DNA of 64,000 bases from Pseudohalocynthiibacter aestuariivivens (GCF_011040495.1 NZ_CP049037.1:3348001-3412000), one strand, 5' to 3'. Shown: positions 42,786 to 52,217, counted from the first letter of the stretch. Made by a program: numbers and translations. The notes: generated by a model from the letters alone, not told the origin.

Positions 42786-44480
42786 TCAGTTTCGCTGATC
42801 CAGCAGGCGCCGGGCGATAACCTGTGCCTGAATTTCTGCGGCCCCTTCAAAGATGTTCAGGATGCGTGCGTCGCATAGAATACGGCTGATTTTGTATTCC
42901 AGCGCAAAACCGTTACCGCCGTGGATTTGCAGCGCGTTGTCCGCCGCGGCCCACGCGACACGCGCGCCCAGCAGCTTGGCCATACCGGCCTCTAGATCGC
43001 AACGGCGTCCCTGATCCTTTTCCCATGCGCTGAAATAGGTCAGTTGCCGGGCCACCATGATCTCGACCGCCATCATCGCCAGCTTGCTGGAAACGCGTGG
43101 GAAGTCGATCAGTGATTTACGGAATTGTTTGCGGTCCTGCGCGTATTGCATCCCCACGTCGAGCGCGGATTGCGCCACGCCGATGGCACGGGCGGCGGTC
43201 TGGATGCGCGCGCTCTCGAACGTCTCCATGAGTTGCTTGAACCCTTTGCCTTCTTCCCCGCCGAGCAGGTTCTCGCCTTTGACGTGAAAGTTGTCGAAGC
43301 CGAGTTCGTATTCTTTCATCCCGCGATAGCCCAAGACTTCGATTTCGCCGCCGCTCATACCTTCGGTCGGGAAGGGGGCGTCGTCGGTGCCCGGCGTCTT
43401 TTCAGCGAGGAACATCGACAGGCCACGATGGTCCGTCGTGTCCGGGTCAGTGCGCGCCAGCAACGTCATCACATGAGTGCGTGCGGCGTGGGTGATCCAA
43501 GTCTTGTTTCCGGTCACGCGGTAATCATCGCCATCCTTGACCGCACGGGTGCGCAAAGCACCCAGATCAGAGCCGGTGTTTGGCTCGGTAAAGACGGCAG
43601 TGGGCAGGATTTCGGCGCTGGCCAGCTTGGGCAACCACTGTGCCTTTTGCGCGTCGGTGCCGCCGCAGATGATCAGTTCTGCCGCGATTTCGGATCGGGT
43701 GCCAAGAGAGCCGACGCCGATGTATCCCCGGCTGAGTTCCTCGGAGACAACGACCATTGATGCCTTGCTGAGGCCAAGCCCGCCAAACTCCTCGGGGATC
43801 GTCAGACCGAAAACGCCCATCTCTGCCAGTTCCTCGATGATCTCCATCGGGATCAACTCGTCCTTGAGATGCCAGTCATGGGCGTGTGGTTCGACGCGCT
43901 CGACCGCGTAGCGGCGGAACTGTTCGCGGATCATCTCAAGCTCTTCGTCCAGACCGCTGTGCCCGACGGTGATTTCGGCGCTGCGTTCCTGCATCAGCGC
44001 AACCAGTTGCGTGCGCGCAGCTTGCGTGTTGCCGCGTGCCATGAGGGTCTGAACCTCATCGCACTGGAAACCGCCAAGGGCACTCCAGCCGAGGCCAAGC
44101 TCGGCCAGGCGGACCACCTCGCCCTGATTCATCGGGATGCCGCCGGCGATCTGGTGCAGGTATTCGCCAAATGCGATCTGGTGAATCAGCGCCTCGACTT
44201 CGCCAAACTGACCTGTCTCCGACAGCCGCTCGGCCCATTTCTGCATCTGGTGCAGCGCCTCACGATAGGTGGCGAGCCATGCCAGACCATGCGCGGCACT
44301 CTGATGGGTCTCGAGTGCTGCGCCCGATACGCGATCGTCCTGCACCAGAAGGGCGCGCAGCGCCTCCTTGGCGGCATCCAGCACTGCGTCGACCGCAGGC
44401 AGCGCCGTCGCCGTAAGGCGGGTCAGATCGTCTAGAAGCGGCTCTTTGGTTGTCGCGAGATCCTGTCCATCATGGGCCAT
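42786..44480 (-). CDS. mcd: Probable (2S)-methylsuccinyl-CoA dehydrogenase
   Basis: This FAD acyl-CoA dehydrogenase converts methylsuccinyl-CoA to mesaconyl-CoA in the ethylmalonyl-CoA pathway. The 564-residue protein has a long N-terminal extension (about 1-160) not found in simple acyl-CoA dehydrogenases, then the usual fold: VEPHAHDWHLKDELIP, TEPNTGSDLGALRTRAVKDGD (core TEPNTGSDLG), GYRGMKEYELGFDNFHV, ALQIHGGNGFALEYKISRI. Length and the RGMKEYEL motif fit Mcd. Start ATG 44480 has AGGA upstream; upstream in-frame sequence lacks homology. Electrons would go to EtfAB, encoded at 52-54 kb. Confidence 0.8.
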   Translation of the reverse strand: MAHDGQDLATTKEPLLDDLTRLTATALPAVDAVLDAAKEALRALLVQDDRVSGAALETHQSAAHGLAWLATYREALHQMQKWAERLSETGQFGEVEALIHQIAFGEYLHQIAGGIPMNQGEVVRLAELGLGWSALGGFQCDEVQTLMARGNTQAARTQLVALMQERSAEITVGHSGLDEELEMIREQFRRYAVERVEPHAHDWHLKDELIPMEIIEELAEMGVFGLTIPEEFGGLGLSKASMVVVSEELSRGYIGVGSLGTRSEIAAELIICGGTDAQKAQWLPKLASAEILPTAVFTEPNTGSDLGALRTRAVKDGDDYRVTGNKTWITHAARTHVMTLLARTDPDTTDHRGLSMFLAEKTPGTDDAPFPTEGMSGGEIEVLGYRGMKEYELGFDNFHVKGENLLGGEEGKGFKQLMETFESARIQTAARAIGVAQSALDVGMQYAQDRKQFRKSLIDFPRVSSKLAMMAVEIMVARQLTYFSAWEKDQGRRCDLEAGMAKLLGARVAWAAADNALQIHGGNGFALEYKISRILCDARILNIFEGAAEIQAQVIARRLLDQRN

Positions 44481-44627
44481 CTTAGTGCATCCTTCTTTTG
44501 TCGCGCTTTGTCCTAGCCACTTTGCAGGTGCAGCGCAACAATTTAACCAAGAAGCGCGCATTTTTGATTGTTTATTGCGCAAATTTTTTTGCAGCGCAGC
44601 ATACTCAAGCAGTGTTAGACAGGCGCG

Positions 44628-45416
44628 ATGGAGATTTTCACAGCCCCCGTTTCCGTCGGTCCGGACGCCATGATCATCTGGGTGTTCGCGCTGACCGTCA
44701 CCTTGTTCGCGGGGATGATCAAGGGCCTCGTAGGTTTTGCTCTGCCGATGGTGATGATTTCGTGTCTCGGCTCGGTCATGGCGCCGGAACTGGCGTTGGC
44801 GGGCGTGATCCTACCGACGCTGGTGACGAACATCTGGCAGGCGTTGCGGCAGGGTCTCGGCGCTGCATGGCAATCGGTGCGACGGTTCCGACTGTTCCTG
44901 ATGTCGGCGGCGGCGATGCTGGTCGCGGCGGCGCAGTTGGTGCCACTGTTGCCATCATCCGCGCTATACCTGCTGATTGGTGTGCCGGTCACACTATATG
45001 CCGCCATGACGCTGCTGGGGCGTGGTCTGCGTCTGCCGCCCAACCCCGGTCCGCGGCTGGAGGTGGGCATTGGCCTGCTGACGGGCGCAATGGGCGGGCT
45101 GACCGCCGTTTGGGGACCGCCGACAGTGGCGATGCTGACGGCGCAAGGCACGGAAAAACGCGAACAGATGCGGGTTCAGGGGGTGATCTATGGGTCGGGT
45201 GCGATTCTGCTCGCCATGGCGCATTTCGGGTCGGGGATCCTGCGCGCGGAAACGGTGCCATTCTCGCTGGCGATGGTGCCGCCAGCACTGCTGGGGATGT
45301 GGATGGGGTTTGCGATTCAGGACCGCATTGATCAGGCTGTGTTTCGCAGGGTCACGCTGTTTGTTCTGCTGATCGCTGGCGTCAATCTACTGCGGCGCGG
45401 GGTGATGCTCGTTTGA
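44628..45416 (+). CDS. TSUP/TauE-SafE family membrane permease
   Basis: The 262-residue protein has about eight helices and the TauE/SafE pattern: LFAGMIKGLVGFALPMVMISCLG, VILPTLVTNIWQALRQG and LLTGAMGGLTAVWGPPTVAML (core GAMGGLTAVWGPP). Such proteins move sulfite, sulfoacetate or other organosulfur anions; the substrate is unknown. It is divergent from mcd, 147 bp away. Confidence 0.88.
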   Translation: MEIFTAPVSVGPDAMIIWVFALTVTLFAGMIKGLVGFALPMVMISCLGSVMAPELALAGVILPTLVTNIWQALRQGLGAAWQSVRRFRLFLMSAAAMLVAAAQLVPLLPSSALYLLIGVPVTLYAAMTLLGRGLRLPPNPGPRLEVGIGLLTGAMGGLTAVWGPPTVAMLTAQGTEKREQMRVQGVIYGSGAILLAMAHFGSGILRAETVPFSLAMVPPALLGMWMGFAIQDRIDQAVFRRVTLFVLLIAGVNLLRRGVMLV

Positions 45417-45655
45417 ACGCAAACAGGTCAAGAGATGCTCCGAATCATCTGAGCGCAATTCGCCAACTGTGTCGCAAGGGGACCGGCTGACGCGGGGGCA
45501 GGCGCGGATTCGCGCCGAATTGCCAAGGCTCGGCGTCGTAAAAACGCAAAAATTGACATCTGTCGGCATGCTTTCCGTTTTCTTCTGCACAATTATATCT
45601 ATAGTCGGGCTGTGCTGCTTGCGCCAAAAAAACAGAAGACCGGGGGACTTGCTCG

Positions 45656-45937
45656 ATGATCCGATCGGAGCTCATTCAGAAAATTGCGGACGAGAATCCG
45701 CATCTTTACCAACGCGATGTCGAACGGATCGTGAATACTATCTTTAACGAGATTACCGACGCGATGGCTGGTGGCAATCGTGTCGAGTTGCGCGGCTTCG
45801 GCGCGTTTTCCGTCAAAAAGCGGGATGCACGGACCGGCCGAAATCCCCGCACCGGCGAATCGGTTTACGTCGAGGAGAAGCATGTGCCATTCTTCAAGAC
45901 GGGCAAGCTGCTCAGGGACCGTCTGAACGGGAAGTAA
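45656..45937 (+). CDS. ihfB: Integration host factor beta subunit
   Basis: IhfB pairs with IhfA to bend DNA. The 93-residue protein has [53 protein letters not shown] (core [11 protein letters not shown] and RNPRTGE) and [19 protein letters not shown]. The intergenic region before it (45417-45655) includes an AT-rich stretch with TTGACA at 45553 but no properly spaced -10. In relatives rpsA lies upstream; here it does not. Confidence 0.96.
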   Translation: MIRSELIQKIADENPHLYQRDVERIVNTIFNEITDAMAGGNRVELRGFGAFSVKKRDARTGRNPRTGESVYVEEKHVPFFKTGKLLRDRLNGK

Positions 45938-45940
45938 ACC

Positions 45941-46291
45941 ATGCGCTACATTCGCTATGCCAGCATCGCCATCTTTGCGGTGGCGCTGATCCTGATTGCG
46001 CTCGCCAATCGTGAGTTCGTGACAGTCAAAGTGTTGCCCGGAGAGATTGCGCGCCTTGCGGCGATGACGCCTGCCTATGATGTGCCGCTCTTTGTCGTGA
46101 TGTTTGGCGGCGTGCTGGCAGGACTGGTTCTGGGCTTCATCTGGGAGTGGATTCGCGAGGCGGGCGAACGCGCCGCCGCCGCGCGTCAGGCCCGCGAACT
46201 GCAACGCCTGCGCGCCGAACTGCGCCGTCTGAAGGGTGAAAAGCACGAGGGCAAGGATGACGTTCTGGCGCTGCTGGACGAAGCCAGCTGA
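45941..46291 (+). CDS. LapA-like (DUF1049) membrane protein
   Basis: The 116-residue protein has two hydrophobic segments ([22 protein letters not shown] and [23 protein letters not shown]). A basic/acidic cytosolic coiled-coil-like tail follows ([27 protein letters not shown]). This is the LapA type, involved in membrane/LPS assembly in other bacteria. It starts 4 bp after ihfB and is likely in the same operon. Confidence 0.88.
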   Translation: MRYIRYASIAIFAVALILIALANREFVTVKVLPGEIARLAAMTPAYDVPLFVVMFGGVLAGLVLGFIWEWIREAGERAAAARQARELQRLRAELRRLKGEKHEGKDDVLALLDEAS

Positions 46292-46299
46292 GCCCAGCC

Positions 46300-46944
46300 A
46301 TGACACGCGACATTCGGATCAAGATGTGCGGGCTGACCCGCCTGAAGGATGTTGACGCCGCTGCCGATGCGGGCGCCGCCTATATCGGTCTGAACTTCTT
46401 TGCCAGATCACCCCGGTATTTGACGCTGGATGCCGCGCGCGAGATCGCACAGGCCGTTCCCGAGGGGATCGCCAAGGTTTCCCTGACGGTGGACGCGGAC
46501 AACGCGACGCTGGATGCGCTGACGGAAACCGTACCGCTGGATATGCTGCAACTGCATGGTTCCGAAAGTGCCGCGCGCGTGGTCGAAATCAAAGCGCGTT
46601 ATGGCCTGCCGGTGATGAAGGTGGTGGGTATCGCCAAGGCGGCAGATCTGACCCGGCTGGATATCTACGCACAGGTGGCCGATCAGTTATTGGTGGATGC
46701 CAAACCCCCCAAGGGGGCCGATCGTCCGGGTGGCAATGCCGTTTCCTTTGATTGGGCGTTGATCGCGGGGCGCCGTTGGTCGCTGCCGTGGATGTTGGCG
46801 GGCGGCCTGACGCCACAGAATGTGGCAGAGGCCGTGTGTGCAACGGGCGCGAGACAAGTTGATGTGGCTTCGGGGATCGAGGAGGCGCCGGGGATCAAGG
46901 ATGCCGATCTGATGCGCGCCTTTGTTCAGGCGGCGCAAGGGTGA
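46300..46944 (+). CDS. trpF: Phosphoribosylanthranilate isomerase
   Basis: TrpF converts PRA to CdRP in tryptophan synthesis. The 214-residue (beta/alpha)8 protein has [28 protein letters not shown] (core [14 protein letters not shown]), [14 protein letters not shown] and [16 protein letters not shown]. The catalytic Cys of KMCGLT and the later Asp (LLVDAKPP) are present. Its stop overlaps the GNAT start. Confidence 0.95.
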   Translation: MTRDIRIKMCGLTRLKDVDAAADAGAAYIGLNFFARSPRYLTLDAAREIAQAVPEGIAKVSLTVDADNATLDALTETVPLDMLQLHGSESAARVVEIKARYGLPVMKVVGIAKAADLTRLDIYAQVADQLLVDAKPPKGADRPGGNAVSFDWALIAGRRWSLPWMLAGGLTPQNVAEAVCATGARQVDVASGIEEAPGIKDADLMRAFVQAAQG

Positions 46945-47390
46945 TCCGGTTCCGGCCCGCCACGCGAGCCGATGTTCCCGCCGTAATTGCGCTGTTGATT
47001 GACGATGATCTGGGCAAGGCGCGCGAACAGGGCGATATGTCAGTCTATCTGGCCGCGTTTGATGCGATGCAGTCTGAGGGTGGTAGTCACCTGATCGTGG
47101 GTGAGGATGATACCGGGCGGATACTGGCGACCTACCAGATTACCTTTATCAGCGGGTTGTCCTTGCGTGCCGCGCGCCGGGCACAGATCGAAAGCGTGCG
47201 CGTCGCGAGCGATTTGCGCGGGCAGGGGGTCGGTCGGCAGATGTTTGCGGATGCAGAGGCGCGGGCACGCGAAGCAGAGTGTTCGTTGATGCAACTGACC
47301 ATGAACCAGAGCCGGACAGAGAGCCATCAGTTTTATCGTGCGTTGGGCTTTATCCCGTCGCATACCGGATTCAAACGCACCCTCGACTGA
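46941..47390 (+). CDS. GNAT family N-acetyltransferase
   Basis: The 149-residue protein has the GNAT acetyl-CoA site [25 protein letters not shown], preceded by [15 protein letters not shown], and ends with [22 protein letters not shown]. It acetylates an unknown amine. The GTG start overlaps the trpF stop (GTGA), so it is coupled to tryptophan genes. Confidence 0.9.
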   Translation: MIRFRPATRADVPAVIALLIDDDLGKAREQGDMSVYLAAFDAMQSEGGSHLIVGEDDTGRILATYQITFISGLSLRAARRAQIESVRVASDLRGQGVGRQMFADAEARAREAECSLMQLTMNQSRTESHQFYRALGFIPSHTGFKRTLD

Positions 47391-47449
47391 CGCGCATGTT
47401 GACAGTGTGTATTCAGCGGTGATGTGATGCCACCCAAGGAGGGCGCAGC

Positions 47450-48079
47450 ATGGCTCAGAACACTGAAGATCTGGATGCCGTCTATGGCGCGACCACGCCA
47501 GAAGCGTCCCGGCGGCTCTATGATGACTGGTCGGACAGCTACGATGCCGAGAATTTGGCCAAGGGATTCTGGCTCCCGATTGTGGCTGCGGGCGTGTATG
47601 CCCGTCACATGGGCCGGGCCGAGGGGGCAGTTCTGGACGCAGGATGCGGTACGGGGCTGGTCGGGCAATCGTTGAGCCTGATGGGATACGGCCCAATCAC
47701 CGGCTGCGACCTGTCACCAGAGATGATCCGCATGGCCGAAGGCACCGGGGCCTATGCCGGGTTCGCCGAGGCAGACATGGGCGCGGGCCTGCCATTCGAC
47801 GATGCCGCGTTTACCGGGTTTACCTGTATCGGATCGTTTGGGCCGGGCCACGCGCCACCTGAATCTCTGGAGCATTTGATGCGGGTCACATGCCCCGGCG
47901 GGATCGGCGTTTTCAACGTTATCGAGGCGACCTACAAAGAGCAGGGGTTTGGCCAGATGATAAAGTCACTGGAGGAGCGTGGTCTGCTTCGTGTCGAAGA
48001 GCGCAGCCGACCTTTTCGCGCCTACCTGTTGGCAGAGCCCGAGCTGATCACGCGGATCTACGCGGTGCGCAGACTTTGA
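47450..48079 (+). CDS. Class I SAM-dependent methyltransferase
   Basis: The 209-residue protein has GAVLDAGCGTGLVGQSLSLMG (motif I), ITGCDLSPEMIRMAEGTGAY, and FTCIGSFGPGHAPPESLEHLMRVTCPGGIGVF (cores FTCIGSFGPGHA and VTCPGGIGVF). It resembles Williams-Beuren-like or UbiE-type small-molecule methyltransferases. Substrate unknown. A 59-bp spacer separates it from the GNAT gene; GGAGGG precedes the start. Confidence 0.88.
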   Translation: MAQNTEDLDAVYGATTPEASRRLYDDWSDSYDAENLAKGFWLPIVAAGVYARHMGRAEGAVLDAGCGTGLVGQSLSLMGYGPITGCDLSPEMIRMAEGTGAYAGFAEADMGAGLPFDDAAFTGFTCIGSFGPGHAPPESLEHLMRVTCPGGIGVFNVIEATYKEQGFGQMIKSLEERGLLRVEERSRPFRAYLLAEPELITRIYAVRRL

Positions 48080-48089
48080 GGGCAAAAGG

Positions 48090-48105
48090 GCGCGCTATTG
48101 CGCGC
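48090..48105. terminator. GC-rich hairpin after the methyltransferase gene
   Basis: GCGCGC-TATT-GCGCGC forms a 6-bp stem with a 4-base loop just after the methyltransferase stop. There is no T-tract, so it may be a weak terminator or part of the trpB leader. Confidence 0.45.
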
Positions 48106-48122
48106 ATTGGCCACAACGAACT

Positions 48123-48186
48123 CCGGGCGATGACCGCTTTGCGCTGGAAAATCCGCCCGGTGTCGCCTATGCAACGGGAAACCCGT
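48123..48186 (+). promoter_or_regulatory. Hairpin pair in the trpB leader
   Basis: CCGGGCG (48123-48129) pairs with CGCCCGG (48154-48160) over a 24-base loop. ACGGG-AAA-CCCGT (48174-48186) lies next, ending 20 bp before the trpB start. Together with the hairpin at 48090 they form a structured leader. No Trp-rich leader peptide is evident. Confidence 0.35.
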
Positions 48187-48206
48187 GAAATGGCAAGGCG
48201 AACGCG

Positions 48207-49436
48207 ATGAACGATCTTTTCAACTCTTTCATGACCGGCCCTGATGAAAAGGGACGGTTCGGCAATTTTGGCGGACGTTTCGTGTCGGAAACACTGATGC
48301 CGCTGATCTTGGAGCTGGAAAAGCAATACGAATTCGCCAAGACCGACCAAAGCTTCTGGGACGAAATGCATGATCTGTGGACGCATTACGTGGGTCGCCC
48401 CAGCCCACTATATTATGCGGATCGGCTGACGCAGCACCTGGGCGGCGCTAAAATCTACCTCAAGCGTGACGAGCTGAATCATACCGGCGCGCACAAGATC
48501 AACAACGTGCTGGGCCAGATCATTCTGGCGCGCCGTATGGGCAAGACACGCATCATCGCCGAAACGGGTGCAGGTCAGCACGGTGTCGCGACCGCAACCG
48601 TCTGTGCCAAGTTCGGGTTGAAATGCGTGGTCTACATGGGCGCGCACGATGTCGAGCGGCAAAAGCCGAACGTATTCCGTATGCGCCTGCTGGGCGCGGA
48701 GGTGGTTCCCGTGACGTCCGGTCGCGGCACGCTGAAGGATGCGATGAACGATGCGCTGCGTGACTGGGTCACGAATGTGCGCGACACGTTCTACTGCATC
48801 GGCACGGTGGCGGGTCCGCATCCCTATCCCGCGATGGTCCGTGATTTTCAGGCAATCATCGGCAAGGAAGCCAAGGAACAGATGCAGGCCGCGGAGGGCC
48901 GTCTGCCCGACACATTGATCGCCGCGATTGGTGGTGGTTCTAACGCGATGGGCCTGTTTTTCCCGTTTCTGGACGACAAGGATGTGAACATCATCGGCGT
49001 CGAGGCTGGCGGCAAGGGCGTGAACGCCAAAATGGAACATTGCGCGTCCTTGACTGGCGGGCGGCCCGGCGTACTGCACGGCAACCGCACATACCTGTTG
49101 CAGGACGATGACGGACAAATTCTGGAGGGGTATTCGATCTCGGCGGGCCTTGATTATCCCGGCATTGGTCCCGAGCATAGCTGGCTGCACGAAATCGGCC
49201 GTGCGAAATATGTCTCGATCACCGACAAGGAAGCGCTCGAGGCGTTTCAGCTGTGCTGCGAGCAAGAGGGGATCATCCCTGCGCTTGAGCCGAGCCATGC
49301 GCTGGCTCATGTGATGAAGATCGCGCCGGAATTGCCTGCGGATCACCTGATCTGCATGAACATGTGCGGCCGTGGCGACAAGGATATCTTTACCGTCGCC
49401 AAGCATCTGGGGTTCGGCATGGAAGAGGCCGACTGA
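48207..49436 (+). CDS. trpB: Tryptophan synthase beta subunit
   Basis: TrpB joins indole and serine to form tryptophan with PLP. The 409-residue protein has [33 protein letters not shown] and the PLP lysine Lys97 in [18 protein letters not shown]. It also has [15 protein letters not shown], the phosphate site, and [18 protein letters not shown]. The start is ATG at 48207. It follows a 127-bp leader with hairpins. Confidence 0.97.
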   Translation: MNDLFNSFMTGPDEKGRFGNFGGRFVSETLMPLILELEKQYEFAKTDQSFWDEMHDLWTHYVGRPSPLYYADRLTQHLGGAKIYLKRDELNHTGAHKINNVLGQIILARRMGKTRIIAETGAGQHGVATATVCAKFGLKCVVYMGAHDVERQKPNVFRMRLLGAEVVPVTSGRGTLKDAMNDALRDWVTNVRDTFYCIGTVAGPHPYPAMVRDFQAIIGKEAKEQMQAAEGRLPDTLIAAIGGGSNAMGLFFPFLDDKDVNIIGVEAGGKGVNAKMEHCASLTGGRPGVLHGNRTYLLQDDDGQILEGYSISAGLDYPGIGPEHSWLHEIGRAKYVSITDKEALEAFQLCCEQEGIIPALEPSHALAHVMKIAPELPADHLICMNMCGRGDKDIFTVAKHLGFGMEEAD

Positions 49437-49447
49437 CATCCAAGATC

Positions 49448-49475
49448 GGCGCACCCGGTCCCAACCGGATGTGCC
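49448..49475 (+). terminator. Hairpin after trpB
   Basis: A 12-bp imperfect stem: GGCGCACCCGGT (49448-49459), a 4-base loop, then ACCGGATGTGCC (49464-49475), with one mismatch and one G-U pair. It lies 12 bp after trpB without a T-tract. It is a possible terminator. Confidence 0.4.
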
Positions 49476-49590
49476 GTGCCTGTGCGAATGACGCCGCTGT
49501 AAACTCCGAAATCAATTCAACACGACACTGAGTCACCCTCTGGTGGAGGATGTAGGTGCATGTCTCGGTGTCGCGAGACCGAAACCGGCG

Positions 49591-49881
49591 ATGAAAGCAG
49601 TGGTGGAGACTGTCGCCTTTACCTTGCTGCTCAGCCCCTATGGGGTGCCACCGGACGGATCGGCTGTTGTCGATCACAGGTCAAAGACATACGGCCAGAT
49701 CGTGCATCGTCTCTTTATGCCAAACAAGGGCGACGAGTTTTACCATTTTGGCTGGAATGCATGGTCGTCCTCTGTGCCACCTCTGACGGGGCACGCATTT
49801 CGGCAGCACCGCGATCTGATGCATTTTGACGATCACATGCGTGCGAAAACGTCTGCCGTGATGTCGAAGAGATACGGATGA
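49591..49881 (+). CDS. Possible hypothetical protein with unusual composition
   Basis: An open frame of 96 residues (from MKAVVETVAFTLLLSPYGVPP to the stop). It has many His and aromatic residues (GDEFYHFGWNAW, QHRDLMHFDDHMRAK) and no obvious ribosome site. The codon third positions look less GC-biased than in neighbours. It could be a recently acquired small gene, a decayed fragment or a chance ORF. The stretch 49437-49954 otherwise holds only hairpins. Confidence 0.25.
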   Translation: MKAVVETVAFTLLLSPYGVPPDGSAVVDHRSKTYGQIVHRLFMPNKGDEFYHFGWNAWSSSVPPLTGHAFRQHRDLMHFDDHMRAKTSAVMSKRYG

Positions 49882-49887
49882 CAAGAG

Positions 49888-49928
49888 CGTTTCGCGCAGC
49901 ACGCGTCAAACAGCGCCTGCGCGAAACG
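49888..49928. terminator. 11-bp inverted repeat downstream of the DUF1127 gene
   Basis: CGTTTCGCGCA (49888-49898) and TGCGCGAAACG (49918-49928) are perfect complements separated by 19 bases. It lies about 27 bp beyond the DUF1127 stop, so it is a terminator candidate for that gene or the 3' end of a small RNA. No T-tract is obvious on either strand. Confidence 0.5.
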
Positions 49929-49954
49929 ATTTGGGCTGTCGTGCCCTGTGTCAT

Positions 49955-50185
49955 TCAGGCGTAGTAGCTGCCCGAAAAAACGCGATACTCGATATCCTCG
50001 CGACGGATGCCGCGGGCCTCAAGCTCTGCGTCGCTGAGCGCGCGCAGGTGACTGATCTGACGCCGCGCGTTTTCGGCTTTGGCATCGGCAGGGCGCATCA
50101 TCGCGTGCCCGACAGTTGCCAGCGCGCCGTAGATCGCGCGCATCAGGTTGAAAGAGTGAGTTGATTTCGTGGTCGTAAAAGCCAT
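49955..50185 (-). CDS. DUF1127 small RNA-binding-type protein
   Basis: The 76-residue protein ends RRQISHLRALSDAELEARGIRREDIEYRVF, the DUF1127 core with Arg-rich helix (cores ISHLRALSDAEL and RGIRREDIEYRVF). It has an N-terminal extension typical of alphaproteobacterial members. In Rhodobacter a DUF1127 protein (CcaF1) binds RNA and is co-transcribed with small RNAs under stress. I infer a similar RNA-related role. The ATG at 50185 has AGGATA upstream. Confidence 0.85.
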   Translation of the reverse strand: MAFTTTKSTHSFNLMRAIYGALATVGHAMMRPADAKAENARRQISHLRALSDAELEARGIRREDIEYRVFSGSYYA

Positions 50186-50307
50186 CGGAGATTTATCCTG
50201 TCTCGGGGTCATCTCCTCCCTTGCTGACTAAACTATGGATTGGATTGCATAACGCCAGTGCCAGTTTCGCAATCCCGCCATGCGTTGCTTGCAATGGATA
50301 TGGGGCG

Positions 50308-50326
50308 GTCGGGCTGAAGCCCGGCC
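50308..50326. repeat. REP-like palindrome 2 (diverged)
   Basis: GTCGGGC-TGAA-GCCCGGCC. It lies in the 164-bp gap between the DUF1127 and 3-hydroxybutyryl-CoA dehydrogenase genes (50186-50349), which holds nothing else recognisable. Confidence 0.6.
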
Positions 50327-50349
50327 CGCGCCGCTGATTTTGCGCCTGT

Positions 50350-51225
50350 CTAGCGGGTCGGAACCGGCGCGTCGCCGCGATAGTCGTAGAACCCCCGACC
50401 AGTCTTGCGGCCCAGCCAGCCGGCCTCGACGTATTTGGTCAAGAGCGGGCAGGGGCGGTATTTGGTATCCGCCAATCCGTCATGCAGTACGTTCATAATT
50501 GCCAGACAAGTGTCCAACCCTATGAAATCGGCCAGTTCCAGCGGGCCCATGGGATGATTGGCACCCAGTTTCATGGATTGGTCGATAGAATACACGTTCC
50601 CGACACCCTCGTAGAGCGTATAAACCGCCTCGTTTATCATCGGCATCAGAATGCGGTTGACGATGAAGCCGGGAAAATCCTCGGCTGAGGCGGCTGTCTT
50701 GCCCAACTTTTCCACGACCCCAAGGCAAGCTTCATAAGTGGGTTTGTCAGTGGCGATGCCACGAATAAGTTCCACCAGTTGCATGACGGGCACTGGGTTC
50801 ATGAAGTGAAACCCCATGAACCGTTCGGGCCGATCCGTCCGGCTGGCGAGGCGCGTGATCGAGATAGACGAGGTATTGGATGTCAGGATCGTATCGGGTT
50901 TGAGATGCGGCAGCAAATCCTCGAAAATTGCCTGTTTGACAGTTTCTCGCTCGGTCGCGGCTTCGATCACCAGATCGGTCTGCCCCAGATCGGTCAGCGT
51001 CAGCGTGGTGCCGATCCGGGCGATGCCGTCATCCATTTCGGATTGGCTGATCTTGTCGCGGCTCACCTGGCGTTCCATGTTGTGGCGCATCAGGTCCATC
51101 GCGCTGTCCAACGCATCGCGACTGACGTCGGTCAGCAGCACCTCATACCCGGCCAGAGCCATCACATGAGCGATCCCGTTGCCCATTTGGCCCGCGCCGA
51201 CGACGCCGATTTTCTGGATTGCCAT
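50350..51225 (-). CDS. 3-hydroxybutyryl-CoA dehydrogenase
   Basis: This enzyme oxidises or reduces 3-hydroxybutyryl-CoA/acetoacetyl-CoA with NAD(P). The 291-residue protein has IGVVGAGQMGNGIAHVMALAGYEV (Rossmann core GAGQMGNGIA), LTSNTSSISITRLAS, FHFMNPVPVMQLVELIRG (catalytic His) and PGFIVNRILMPMINEA, then a short dimer domain. The ATG at 51225 begins the fold. It lies near etfAB, which may share a pathway. Confidence 0.93.
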   Translation of the reverse strand: MAIQKIGVVGAGQMGNGIAHVMALAGYEVLLTDVSRDALDSAMDLMRHNMERQVSRDKISQSEMDDGIARIGTTLTLTDLGQTDLVIEAATERETVKQAIFEDLLPHLKPDTILTSNTSSISITRLASRTDRPERFMGFHFMNPVPVMQLVELIRGIATDKPTYEACLGVVEKLGKTAASAEDFPGFIVNRILMPMINEAVYTLYEGVGNVYSIDQSMKLGANHPMGPLELADFIGLDTCLAIMNVLHDGLADTKYRPCPLLTKYVEAGWLGRKTGRGFYDYRGDAPVPTR

Positions 51226-51383
51226 GTACCTGTCCCGATTACTACTGCGCTTTGACAATACGCCCCGTAACCGGGTGCCTGCAAGGGGCGCAGTCCGTTA
51301 AAAAACGCGGTGAATTTTCGCATTAGGAATTTCTAAACGCGCCTGCTGCAGGTTCGTTCGCGGGTAAGTTTATGGTGGGTTTT

Positions 51384-52217
51384 ATGGCTTATGAAAAGCT
51401 GGGGGATGTCCCCCTGAATTACATGCCGTGCCGATACGGCGCGTCAAAACTGCGATTCCGAGGTCCGCGCCGCAGGTTGAGCGGGCGCTACGCGGCTTTC
51501 TTGGGTGGTACGGAAACCTATGGCAAGTTCATTGCGCACCCGTTCCCGGCACTGGTCGAGGCGCGGACCGGCGTGAAATGTGTCAATCTCGGTTGGTCAA
51601 ACGCAGGTATCGACGTGTTTTTGCACGATCCGGATATTCTGGCGGCCGCCGCGCGGGCGCAGGTGACTGTGTTACAAGTGCTACCGGCGCAGAACATGTC
51701 GAACCGGTTCTATTCAGTTCATCCGCGCCGCAACGATCGGTTTGTCGAGGCATCGCCGGTGTTGCGTAGCGTTTACCGCGAGGTGGATTTTACCGAGTTT
51801 CATTTCACACGGCATATGCTGCACCGTCTGCGGGCCGTGTCCGAAGAGCGATTTGCGCTGGTGCGCGAGGAACTGCAAACCGCGTGGGTCGCCCGGATGA
51901 AACTGTTGTTGCATCACTTGGGCTCGCCTGTGGTGTTGCTCTGGCTGTCATCGCACGGACCCGGTGAGGTCGCTGATCAGCCCAGCGTGTCGAGCGACCC
52001 CGCGTTTGTGACGGCGGGCATGCTGGAGGCGCTACGACCGCAAGTGTTGCAGATCATTGATGCAACGGCGCGCCCAGAGGCGCTGGCCTGCGGCACAGAT
52101 CGCATGGTGTTCTCTCAGTTCGAGGTCGCAGCGGCGTCAGAACTGTTGGGGCCTGCCGCGCACGAAGATGCGGCAGAGGCGCTGGTGCCAGTTATCGGTG
52201 AACTGGTTGGGGGCTGA
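51384..52217 (+). CDS. DUF6473 family protein
   Basis: The 277-residue protein has PLNYMPCRYGASKLRFRGPRRRLSGRYAAFLGGTETYGKFIAHPFP (cores MPCRYGASKLRFRGP and FLGGTETYGKF), NLGWSNAGIDVFLHDP and LPAQNMSNRFYSVHPRRNDRF. I recall this as DUF6473, of unknown function; the GGTETYG plus SNAG motifs suggest a small-molecule esterase-like fold. The start may be ATG 51384 or 51372 (four codons earlier). It is convergent with etfA. Confidence 0.78.
   Translation: MAYEKLGDVPLNYMPCRYGASKLRFRGPRRRLSGRYAAFLGGTETYGKFIAHPFPALVEARTGVKCVNLGWSNAGIDVFLHDPDILAAAARAQVTVLQVLPAQNMSNRFYSVHPRRNDRFVEASPVLRSVYREVDFTEFHFTRHMLHRLRAVSEERFALVREELQTAWVARMKLLLHHLGSPVVLLWLSSHGPGEVADQPSVSSDPAFVTAGMLEALRPQVLQIIDATARPEALACGTDRMVFSQFEVAAASELLGPAAHEDAAEALVPVIGELVGG

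Noticed and set aside
45553..45600. TTGACA and ATTATAT as an ihfB promoter
   Set aside because: The distance between the two elements is about 35 bp, too long for a normal promoter.
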